Assembly: GCA_963666705.2 (NCBI GenBank)
Contig: CAXXKO010000001.1
Span: 744,001-808,000 of the forward strand
Source: G963666705 sp963666705
GTDB taxonomy: Bacteria; Pseudomonadota; Alphaproteobacteria; CADEGL01
DNA: 64,000 nucleotides
Reading direction: 5' to 3'
Part shown: positions 47,442 to 54,884 of the stretch, piece after piece
How positions within the stretch are numbered: position 1 is the first letter of the stretch
Layout: the number at the start of each line of letters is the position of its first letter
Notes under the pieces: generated by a model
Told to the model about the DNA's origin: nothing
What the model saw: the letters and a program-made list of their open reading frames with translations, nothing else
The model's database searches: none
Made by a program: the position numbers and the translations under genes

Positions 47442-48230
47442 TTAGATAAACGCCTTCAGCGCGTCGAGGGTGCGGTCCGGCTCCTCGATGGTCATCATAT
47501 GCCCAGTCCCCGGCAGCACCACCGTCTCGGCGTCCGCAAGCGCCTCGGCGAGCGGGCGCGCGCCCTTGGGCGGGGTCATGCGGTCGGCCTCTCCCAGCAG
47601 CAGAAGAGTCGGGCAATCGACCTGGCCCGCCGCCAGAACCGCGCCCTCATAGGCCGCGCTCGCGGCGAGGTCGTTGGCGAGCACACCCGCATCGGCGCGC
47701 TCGAGGAGCCGGTAGCCGCCCCCCGTCATCCACAACCCGGGCCCGCGATGGCCGCCGTAATGGGCCTTGCGCCCGAAGCCCCAGGCCGTGACCAGGGCCG
47801 AGGCCAGGTTCTCGCCCGCCCGCGCCGCGGCCATCAGCTCGGGATGCACGGGAACGCGGGCGGCAACGCCGAGCAGCGCCAGCTTCTCGAGCCGCCCCGG
47901 CGCCGACCCCGCGGCCGCGAGCGCCGCAAGGGCGCCCATGGAATGGCCCACCAGCGCCGCGCGGGTGGGCCCGGCCGCGTCGATAAGCCGGATCAGCCAT
48001 GCAGCGACGGCCTCGACACTCTTCAGCGGCGCGCCTTCCGAGCGGCCGTGGCCCGGCAGGTCGACGGCCAGGACCGAGCGGCCGTGATAGGCGAAGTAGC
48101 GGGTCTGGAGCTGCCACACCGTGTGGTCCATGGCCGCACCATGGACGAAGACCACGGCCGGGAGCCCGGCGTCGAACGCCTTCCCACCTGTCGCCGCGAA
48201 CACCGCGCGGCCATCCACCTTCAGTTCCAT
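47442..48230 (-). CDS. Alpha/beta-hydrolase
   Basis: 262 aa from ATG 48230 (MELKVDGRAVFAATGG). Oxyanion region VVFVHGAAMDHTVWQLQTRY, nucleophile elbow VGHSMGALAAL (Ser), acid loop LLLLGEADRMTPPKGARPLA and catalytic His in LPGTGHMMTIEEPDR. It is 58 nt upstream of the 3HCDH gene on the same strand, so both may act on the same acyl substrate. Specificity unknown. Confidence 0.9.
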   Translation of the reverse strand: MELKVDGRAVFAATGGKAFDAGLPAVVFVHGAAMDHTVWQLQTRYFAYHGRSVLAVDLPGHGRSEGAPLKSVEAVAAWLIRLIDAAGPTRAALVGHSMGALAALAAAGSAPGRLEKLALLGVAARVPVHPELMAAARAGENLASALVTAWGFGRKAHYGGHRGPGLWMTGGGYRLLERADAGVLANDLAASAAYEGAVLAAGQVDCPTLLLLGEADRMTPPKGARPLAEALADAETVVLPGTGHMMTIEEPDRTLDALKAFI

Positions 48231-48350
48231 GGGACCATATCCACCCGTCGATTTTCTTGCGTTGGGCCCCAAGCGGCCGTCTGCAATCGTCGCGGCGCCC
48301 GCACCCATTCTTCGAGGCGCGCCCCGGTCCGTATCGGTTTTGGCACGCCT

Positions 48351-49646
48351 CTAGCTCCGCTGCGACGCTCGCAGGGCCTGGCGCAGGTCGCCGATCAGGT
48401 CGTCCGGGTCCTCGAGGCCGACCGAGAGGCGCACCAGATCCTCGCCGATGGACGCGGCCTCGAGCGCCGCCGCGTCCATCTGCTGGTGCGTGGTCGAGGC
48501 GGGATGAATGACGAGCGACTTGGCGTCGCCCACGTTGGCCAGGTGGGAGAACAGCTCGAGGCGCTCGATGAAGCGCCGGCCTGCCTCGCGCCCGCCGCGG
48601 ATGCCGAAGCTGAACACGGCCCCGCAGCCCAAGGGCAACATCCTCGCCGCGAGCGCATGGTCGGGATGGCTCTCCAGGTCCGGATAGGCCACCCAGGTGA
48701 CCTCATCCGCCTGGCTCAGGAACTGAACGACCTTGCGCGCGTTCTCGACGTGGCGCGGCATGCGCAGGTGCAAGGTCTCGACGCCCTGGAGGATATAGAA
48801 GGCGTTGGCCGGGCTCATGCAGGCGCCGAAGTCGCGCAGGCCCTCGGCCCGAGCGCGTATGACGAGCGCCTGGGGGCCGAACTCCTCGGCGAAATCGAGG
48901 CCATGATAGCCGGCATAGGGCTCTGTCAGGGTGGGGAACTTGCCCGACGCCTCCCAATCGAAAGTCCCGCCATCGACCAGCACGCCGCCGATGGCGACGC
49001 CGTGGCCACCCAAGAACTTGGTGGCCGAATGCATCACCAGGTCGACGCCCCATTCGAAGGGCCGGAACAGGTAGGGGCTGGCGAAGGTGTTGTCGATGAG
49101 GACCGGGATGCCGTTGGCGTGGGCGATTGCGCTCACCTTCTCCAAGTCCATGACCTCGAGGCCGGGGTTGCCCAGGGTCTCGCCGAAGACGAGCCGCGTC
49201 TCGGGCCGGATGGCCGCTTCGAGGGCCGCAAGGTCGCGCGGGTCGACGAAGCTGGTCTCGATGCCGAAGCGCGGCAAGGTGTGGGTGAAGAGGTTGTGGC
49301 TGCCGCCGTAAATCGAGGCGGAAGAGACGATGTGCGATCCCGCGTCCATGAGGGTGGCGATGGCGAGGTGGAGGGCGGCCTGCCCGCTGGCCGTGCAGAC
49401 CGCGCCAACGCCGCCCTCGAGCCCGGCGATGCGCTCCTCCAGCACCGCGACGGTGGGGTTGGAGATGCGCGAATAGATATGGCCCGCGCGCTCCAGATTG
49501 AAGAGAGAGGCCGCGTGCTCCGTATCGGCAAAGACGTAGGACGTGGTCTGATAGATCGGCACCGCCCGCGCGCCGGTCGTGGGGTCGGGCCGCTGGCCGC
49601 CGTGCAGGCCGAGGGTGGCGAACTTGGGGAACCGCGGATCGGCCAT
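48351..49646 (-). CDS. metY: O-acetylhomoserine sulfhydrylase (MetY)
   Basis: 431 aa from ATG 49646 (MADPRFPKFATLGLHGGQRP). PLP enzyme of the Cys/Met-metabolism family: ARAVPIYQTTSYVF, YSRISNPTVAVLEERIAGLE, and the PLP Lys210 in MHSATKFLGGHGVAIGG. The insert ANAFYILQGVETLHLRMPRH is typical of MetY rather than MetB/MetC. Makes homocysteine from O-acetylhomoserine and sulfide. A structured RNA with terminator lies 117-225 nt upstream and may control it. Confidence 0.95.
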   Translation of the reverse strand: MADPRFPKFATLGLHGGQRPDPTTGARAVPIYQTTSYVFADTEHAASLFNLERAGHIYSRISNPTVAVLEERIAGLEGGVGAVCTASGQAALHLAIATLMDAGSHIVSSASIYGGSHNLFTHTLPRFGIETSFVDPRDLAALEAAIRPETRLVFGETLGNPGLEVMDLEKVSAIAHANGIPVLIDNTFASPYLFRPFEWGVDLVMHSATKFLGGHGVAIGGVLVDGGTFDWEASGKFPTLTEPYAGYHGLDFAEEFGPQALVIRARAEGLRDFGACMSPANAFYILQGVETLHLRMPRHVENARKVVQFLSQADEVTWVAYPDLESHPDHALAARMLPLGCGAVFSFGIRGGREAGRRFIERLELFSHLANVGDAKSLVIHPASTTHQQMDAAALEAASIGEDLVRLSVGLEDPDDLIGDLRQALRASQRS

Positions 49647-49762
49647 GACGCGAGGTCTCCGGGTGGGTGCGGGACCCGGTCGGCCCCGCGCGGCGGGCCG
49701 CAAGCTTGCATGTTTGGCGGTAGCCCGCAAGCCGGGTTCGCCCGACGCCCGGTGGCCGAGGC

Positions 49763-49870
49763 GCGAAAGAAAAAGGGCCGCCCGAAGGCGGCCCAGAGTC
49801 GATTAGGGAGGCGTCGAACGAGGGTTGGGATGAGGGACATCCCGACAGCTCGGGGCGAGCTGTCACGATC
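49763..49870 (-). ncRNA. Structured leader RNA or small RNA with intrinsic terminator upstream of metY
   Basis: Read on the minus strand: a perfect 9-bp hairpin GACAGCTCG/CGAGCTGTC with 3-nt loop (49844-49864), then GGGATG/CATCCC (49827-49843), then a single-stranded C-rich linker (GACGCCTCCCTAATCGAC), then the terminator GGGCCGCC-TTCG-GGCGGCCC and TTTTTCTTT (49763-49794). The layout fits either a metY attenuator/riboswitch or an independent sRNA with a C-rich anti-Shine-Dalgarno segment. No SAM-I or SAM-II consensus was recognised. Confidence 0.55.
49766..49794 (-). terminator. Rho-independent terminator upstream of metY
   Basis: Eight-bp G/C stem with a TTCG tetraloop followed by TTTTTCTTT on the minus strand. 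It points toward metY but ends 120 nt before its start codon, so it cannot serve a gene upstream; none is present on this strand within 3 kb. Confidence 0.85.
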
Positions 49871-50172
49871 GAACCATAGCCCGCGGACGTTAACGGATGG
49901 TTAACGGGGAATCGGGTCGGCTCGATCCCGACCAATCACGCCTTCGCGGAAGGGCGCGGCCGAAGCGCCTTGCCGACGGTCGAACCACATGCCGTAGACG
50001 CTATGAAGCATAAGATTGCTTCACGTTATTATTTTTCTATCACCAAGTGCATTCGTTGCCCTGCCAGCCGCAACAGCATGGTTTAATTCCAACCTTAAGG
50101 GATCGTTAACCTGGCTTGTTTACAACACTACCTGCGCTGTCATTGCCCCGAGTCGGTGGGGAGGAATTTCGG

Positions 50173-50640
50173 GTGATTGGGGATTATCTCGAGACACTGG
50201 GTTTGGTACAGAAGCTGCACCGCCAGCTTCTCGAAGTGGTCAAGGTCGAGCTCGACCTGCTCGGCGCGCGCGACATCAACAACATGCAGTCGCTGATCCT
50301 CTTCAATATCGGCGAGGACGAGCTGACGGTCGGCGAGCTGACCCATCGCGGCTACTACCTCGGCACCAACGTCACCTACAACCTCAAGAAGCTGGTCGAG
50401 GCCGGCTACGTCATGCAGGAGCGCTCGGCGCACGACCGGCGGCTGGTCCATGTCCGGCTGACGGAAAAGGGGCTGGAGCTTTGCACCAAGCTCCATGCGG
50501 CCTTCGAGCGCCATGCCCACGCGCTCGCCGGCGGCGTCGTGAGTCCGGATGATCTCGTCCACGCAAACCGCGCGTTCGAAAGGATGAGCCGATTTTGGGG
50601 CGGCGGCGCTTTCCGTTTCGCGAATACCGAGGCCGCCTAG
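50173..50640 (+). CDS. MarR-family winged-helix regulator (LdtR-like)
   Basis: 155 aa from GTG 50173, chosen because a strong ribosome site GGGGAGGAA precedes it by 6 nt; the frame is open further upstream only with a TTG. Winged helix: INNMQSLILFNIGEDELTVG, ELTHRGYYLGTNVTYNLKKL, VEAGYVMQERSAHDRRLVHV. This sequence type matches alphaproteobacterial LdtR-like regulators (cell-wall/osmotic stress). The TAG stop lies in the CTAG target of the adjacent MITE. Confidence 0.9.
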   Translation: MIGDYLETLGLVQKLHRQLLEVVKVELDLLGARDINNMQSLILFNIGEDELTVGELTHRGYYLGTNVTYNLKKLVEAGYVMQERSAHDRRLVHVRLTEKGLELCTKLHAAFERHAHALAGGVVSPDDLVHANRAFERMSRFWGGGAFRFANTEAA

Positions 50641-50902
50641 TACCCACTTTCATAATTCCGTGTGCCATACGACGGCGCCCCGAGGTTCCCGGCTAGGAGC
50701 GCGGCGCGCCGTGATGCCGGGGCATCACAAGCGGCGCGCGACGACGACCGGGGGCCTCGGGGCGCCGCCCTACGGGTCGCTTTTCCCGCCCCCTCGGGGC
50801 GTCGGGGACGCTTGACGATGCCCCGGCATCGCCGGCGCACCCCCTCCTACCGAGGAGACGGGAAAAGCGATCGTATGGCACACGGAATTATGAAAGTGGG
50901 TA
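50641..50902. mobile_element. 262-bp MITE with 32-bp perfect terminal inverted repeats
   Basis: Begins TACCCACTTTCATAATTCCG and ends with the exact reverse complement over 32 bp (50641-50672 and 50871-50902). Flanked by CTAG at 50637-50640 and 50903-50906. The interior is GC-rich and palindromic (GATGCCGGGGCATC, GATGCCCCGGCATC) and has no transposase. A non-autonomous transposon, folding into one long hairpin. Confidence 0.93.
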
Positions 50903-51838
50903 CTAGGTTTCAATCCGGCCCATATGGCGCAACCGGCCACGGAATCGTCGCACCCGTCGATGGCGACCCTCTCATACCAGTGAGCGCCTGAATTGACTCT
51001 CGGGATATTCATTGATGGCGGATGATGGCGGATTGTGATTCTATGGTCTCCCACCAGATGTGGGGGATGTCATGGGATCAGCACTCAAGATACGGGATGA
51101 TTTGACGCCTTTGGAGCTTCGGCGCTGGGCTCGCGTGGAATCGTACGGTCGAGCGGCGGCGCGGGCCTATGGGATCGCGAATGCTTTGGAGGAGATGCCC
51201 CGGGCTGATGCCGCGCGGCTTGCGGGGATGGATCGCCAAACGCTTCGCGACGCGGTTGTTCGTTACAATGCAAAGGGATTGGAGGGGCTTCACGACCGTC
51301 CAAAGGGCTACTCGCCGCGGCGGCTGACGGCAGACGAGGAAGCGGCGCTGGCGGCGGTCATCATCGCCGGGCCGGAGCCTGAGCGCGACGGGGTTTGCGC
51401 CTGGACCCGGGCCGATCTGTGCCGCTGGCTGGAGGAGCGCTTCGCCAAGACCTACCACCCCTCGAGCATGACCCGGGTTCTACGGCGGATGGGATTTTCC
51501 CGCCAGAAGGCGCGCCCGAGCCACCCGCGAAGGGACGCCGAAGCGCAGGAGCGCTTCAAAAAAGGGGGCTTCGCGACATCCTGAAGGCGACCGCCGCGGC
51601 GCATCCCGACAAGCGCCTACAGCTGTGGTTTCAGGATGAAGCGCGCGTCGGCAACAAGGGCCGGGTGTGTCACCGGTGGTGGCGCAGGGGCGAGCGTGCC
51701 CCCGGGACGCGTCAAATCGGCTACCAGTGGGCCTACATCTTCTCCGCCGTGCGCCCGGACACCGGCGACGACGTCACCCTGGTGATGCCGAGCGTCAACG
51801 CCAAGGTCATGGACCTGTTTCTCGCACACTTCGCCGAT

Positions 51839-52913
51839 CGTCCCTATCCGGTTAATGCAGGTAGCGACCGAGTGTTCTTTATATGTTCGCTCTAAGGGTG
51901 TACTGTTCCCGCCTCTGAGGATTGGTCGGGAGACAGGGCATGAGCGGCTTGTTGACGTTCCAAGAGCGCTACCGAGACGAGGAATCGTGCATCCTGGCCT
52001 TGGCGGATCGACGCTGGCCGTCTGGGTTTGCGTGCGCCCGCTGCGGGCACCGGCGGGGCTATCGGCACAAGGCGCGGGCGCGCGTCTTCGAATGCGCGGC
52101 TTGCGGTCGTCAAGAGTCGGTGACGGCGGGAACCATCTTCCACCGCACCCGCACACCGTTGCCCAAATGGTTCCTGGCGGCGTGGTTGATGGGGCGGGAC
52201 AAGCGCGGGGTCTCGGCCCTGTTCCTGGCGCGCGAGCTGGGGCTTCGCTATGAGACCGCATGGCTGATGGCTCACAAGCTGCGCCATGGCTTGGCGGAGC
52301 GGCCGGAGGCGTTGCTGGACGGCATGGTCGAGGTCGATGAGAGCTACTACGGCGGGCGCGGCAAGCCCGAGAGCCGGGGCCGCGGGATGGCCAATGCCAA
52401 CAAGAGCCTGCTCGTGCTGGCGGTGGAGAAGGTGGCGGTGGCGCCGGGCAAGGGGGTCGAGGCCAGCGGCTTCGTCGCCGGTCGGGCGCGACTTGCCATC
52501 CTGCCCCGGGCCAATGCCGAGCAGCTCGGCGGCTTCGTGCGGGCCGCCGTGACGCCGGGCGCGCGCCTGCTGACCGACGATTTCAAGGGCTATGCCGGGC
52601 TCGGCGCCGTCTACCGGCACCAGCCCACCGTCCAAGGCCAAGGCAAGAACGCCGAGACGCAGATGCCGATCATCCACGTCCTGTTCAGCAACCTCAAGAC
52701 CTGGCTCAACGGCACCTACCATGGCGTCAGCGCCAAGCACTTGCCGCGCTATGGCCGGGAATGGGCCTATCGCTTCAACCGCCGCCGGCGGATCGACGAC
52801 CTCGGCGACTTCGTCCTGAGCCGCGCCATGGCCCGGCCAACCATCACATACCGCCAGTTGATCCACGGTCTGCAACCCAACGACGCGCTACCTGCATTAA
52901 CCGGATAGGGACG
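51839..52913. mobile_element. IS1595-family (ISXO2-like) insertion sequence nested in IS630
   Basis: 1075 bp. Inverted ends share CGTCCCTATCCGGTTAATGC and the next 8 bases. The 8-bp duplication TCGCCGAT lies at 51831-51838 and 52914-52921. Excision restores the IS630 frame exactly. Confidence 0.95.
51940..52908 (+). CDS. IS1595-family transposase (ISXO2-like)
   Basis: 322 aa from ATG 51940 (MSGLLTFQERYRDEESCILA). N-terminal zinc ribbon CARCGHRRGYRHKARARVFE then CAACG, followed by the ISXO2 DDE domain: MVEVDESYYGGRGKPESRGR, LLTDDFKGYAGLGAVYRH, and HVLFSNLKTWLNGTYHGVSA with the Asn/His of the DDNH-type site. Intact, so this element may still move. Confidence 0.95.
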   Translation: MSGLLTFQERYRDEESCILALADRRWPSGFACARCGHRRGYRHKARARVFECAACGRQESVTAGTIFHRTRTPLPKWFLAAWLMGRDKRGVSALFLARELGLRYETAWLMAHKLRHGLAERPEALLDGMVEVDESYYGGRGKPESRGRGMANANKSLLVLAVEKVAVAPGKGVEASGFVAGRARLAILPRANAEQLGGFVRAAVTPGARLLTDDFKGYAGLGAVYRHQPTVQGQGKNAETQMPIIHVLFSNLKTWLNGTYHGVSAKHLPRYGREWAYRFNRRRRIDDLGDFVLSRAMARPTITYRQLIHGLQPNDALPALTG

Positions 52914-53266
52914 TCGCCGATACCCTGGACCAGGATGCGCACGCCGTCATGATGTGCGACGGCGCCGGTTGGCACGACGAGCGCGCCCTCACCGTCCCCG
53001 ACAACGTCACCTTGGCGCTGTTGCCGCCTTACAGTCCCGAACTCAACCCCGTCGAGCGGGTTTGGCTCTACCTACGCGAACGCTTCCTATCGCTCCGCGT
53101 CCTCGACGACACCGAGGCCATCATCGACGCCTGTTGCCAAGCATGGATCGACCTCATCGCAGAACCGGATCGTATGCGAACCCTCTGCGCCTATCCATGG
53201 ATCATGAAGGTGATTTCATAGGCTCACTGGTATCAGAACGGGCCAGAGGCGGGCCGATGGGACATG

Positions 53267-53668
53267 TCAGCTTGCCAGACGCGTCTCCGACCGCCAGCTT
53301 CCAAGCGCCAGCCAACGACCGACGTCCCGCGAATCCGCCGCGAAGGGCAGCATCACCAACCGATAGAGGAACACCCCGAAATCGGGTGTCGGAATTTTGC
53401 CTTCGTCCAGGATGGGCCGGGCCTTGGCCGCGAGCGAGGCGCCCAACTGGGTGAAGATGCCGATCAATACGGCCGCCGGATACACGTCCGCCCCGAACCG
53501 GTCCTGTGCCGGATTGAGCGTGCGGGAGAACATGTCACCCATCTCCTCGAATATGATTTCGGTATCGTCCTTGGCGAAACACCCGCAAACGCAATAGTCC
53601 TCGAGCTCCCCGGTTGAAACCTGGGGCCGAACCCGCCAGGGCGGCGGACGATCCGCGCATCTGTACAT
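53267..53668 (-). CDS. Hypothetical protein
   Basis: 133 aa from ATG 53668 (MYRCADRPPPWRVRPQVSTG); an open frame extends upstream to 53800 with weaker-looking sequence. Contains CVCGCFAKDDTEIIFEEMGD and AAVLIGIFTQLGASLAAKAR, FGVFLYRLVMLPFAAD. No family recognised. Codon and composition look coding, but no clear ribosome site. The 400 bp beyond it, up to the repeat at 54070, hold no convincing gene. Confidence 0.45.
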   Translation of the reverse strand: MYRCADRPPPWRVRPQVSTGELEDYCVCGCFAKDDTEIIFEEMGDMFSRTLNPAQDRFGADVYPAAVLIGIFTQLGASLAAKARPILDEGKIPTPDFGVFLYRLVMLPFAADSRDVGRWLALGSWRSETRLAS

Positions 53669-54069
53669 GTCCCAGTTGCGATGGAGCTGGGTCGTCTTGC
53701 GCCGGTCGTCGCCCTGAGGCGCGCCAGCGGCTCGCGCCGCCGGTCCTGCGCCTCCATTCGCGGGAGGCCTCGAGCCTTGGTCTCGCCGAATTTGTGCCAT
53801 GTGCTACGCGCCGCGATGCGGCCCTCCATCTTCCCCAAGTTACCAGCCCCCGAGCTTCTGACCGATGAGCTCTTGTACGCGTTCCGGCTCAAGATCGTTC
53901 GTCTAGCCGCAATCACCGTGCCAGACTCAGAGAGATCGGTAAGACGCTGGAATCGTGGAGAAATCAGAGGTTCCCTGGGTGGGCCCGAGGGAGAGGGCGG
54001 CGGATTGTGAGCGTTTCGGGCGGCGCAGCTTGGGAATATGTCGCAATTCGCATCCGGTGGGCGCGGCGC

Positions 54070-54216
54070 TATAGCGTCTCCATTTTGAGCGGGCCGGCAC
54101 TCGGCTTTGTCGCTCACGGCGGCGAACCAAATGGTCCGCGCCTGCGCGGGCGCGCCAGTGTGCCCGCGGGCCGTCTTGCGGCCTAGAGCGGTTCCAGATG
54201 AACTGGGACCGCTCTA
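54070..54216. repeat. MITE-like interspersed repeat, copy B (about 147 bp)
   Basis: Second copy of the element at 2194-2343, same orientation, sharing GGTCCGCGCCTGCGCGGGCG and a terminal hairpin (GAGCGGTTCCAG / CTGGGACCGCTC). The right end CGCTCTA overlaps the divK stop codon (54214-54216), so its hairpin may also end divK transcription. Confidence 0.75.
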
Positions 54217-54585
54217 TTCCAAATTGATGTGGCGCTCGATCGCCTCGATCAGCACACCGATGCTGATCGGCTTGGAGAGATAGTCGTCGCAACCCGATGC
54301 CCGGACCCGCTCCTCGTCGCCGTACGCGGCGAAGGCCGTCACCGCGATGATGGGAATGTCGCGCAAGTCGTCGGCGGCCTTGAGCTTCCTGGTCACGTCA
54401 ATGCCCGAGGTGTCCGGAAGCTGGATGTCCATCAGGATCAGATCGGGCCGCTCCGCTCTCACGAGTGCCATGGCCGCGGCGCCATCGACCGCCTCGAGGC
54501 ACGAATAGCCGTGGGCCTGGAGCGTATCCCGGAACACCATCATGTTGAGGGCGTCGTCCTCGACGACGAGCACGGTCTTGGCCAT
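54214..54585 (-). CDS. divK: DivK-like single-domain response regulator
   Basis: 123 aa from ATG 54585, after AAGGGGTGGAC. Receiver fold: MAKTVLVVEDDALNMMVFRD, phospho-acceptor Asp in LILMDIQLPDTSGIDVTRKL, IIAVTAFAAYGDEERVRASG with Thr switch, and YLSKPISIGVLIEAIERHI with Lys. Sequence and size match alphaproteobacterial DivK, the polar cell-cycle regulator. The stop codon lies in repeat copy B. Confidence 0.9.
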   Translation of the reverse strand: MAKTVLVVEDDALNMMVFRDTLQAHGYSCLEAVDGAAAMALVRAERPDLILMDIQLPDTSGIDVTRKLKAADDLRDIPIIAVTAFAAYGDEERVRASGCDDYLSKPISIGVLIEAIERHINLE

Positions 54586-54884
54586 GTCCACCCCTTTGCC
54601 GGCTTCCGCCGGATTGTCGCCCCATTTGTCTAACAATCAACGATCTTGCGCCCAATTGAAAGCCGTCATTTTCCGTGGATGCGGGCGGGACGGCCGTAGG
54701 CCGCGCCAGGGCGACCGAGTTCGCCTCTCCCCCATATCGGTCAAGGGTTCCCCCTGGGCGAGGTGTCCGATGACACCGTCGCACTTTGCAAGATGTCGGC
54801 GGTCGGTGCCCGGCGATTTCGGTTGCTCCGCGCCGGCCCGTTCCGGCACAAGGGGCGAGAGCGAAACCCGAACCCGGACAGACC

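Larger units (their letters stand above)
51072..53221 (+). pseudogene. IS630-family transposase, frameshifted and interrupted
   Basis: First part from ATG 51072 (MGSALKIRDDLTPLELRRWA, helix-turn-helix DAARLAGMDRQTLRDAVVRY) ends in frame at 51584. A -1 shift at the AAAAAAGGGGG run near 51559-51569 continues into the DDE domain (LQLWFQDEARVGNKGRVCHR). The IS1595 element enters after LFLAHFAD; the remainder (DTLDQDAHAVMMCDGAGWHD, LLPPYSPELNPVERVWLYLR) resumes in frame at 52922. The -1 site may be programmed frameshifting or a mutation; the nested insertion inactivates it. Confidence 0.9.
50977..53230. mobile_element. IS630-family element interrupted by an IS1595-family element
   Basis: Bounded by TA dinucleotides (50975-50976 and 53231-53232) and inverted ends CCAGTGAGCGCCTGAA / CCAGTGAGCCTATGAA. 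Removing the nested 1075-bp element and one 8-bp duplication leaves 1171 bp, normal for IS630. TA duplication is the IS630/mariner target. Confidence 0.9.

Noticed and set aside
49763..49870. SAM-II riboswitch upstream of metY.
   Set aside because: The conserved SAM-II pseudoknot sequence is not visible; only generic hairpins and a terminator are.
50500..50990. Short ORFs on both strands inside the MITE.
   Set aside because: They come from the inverted-repeat sequence read in both directions and have no protein-like features.
53614..54010. Plus-strand ORFs of 84-109 codons between the IS630 element and divK.
   Set aside because: No ribosome site, Arg-rich low-quality sequence, no recognisable motif.
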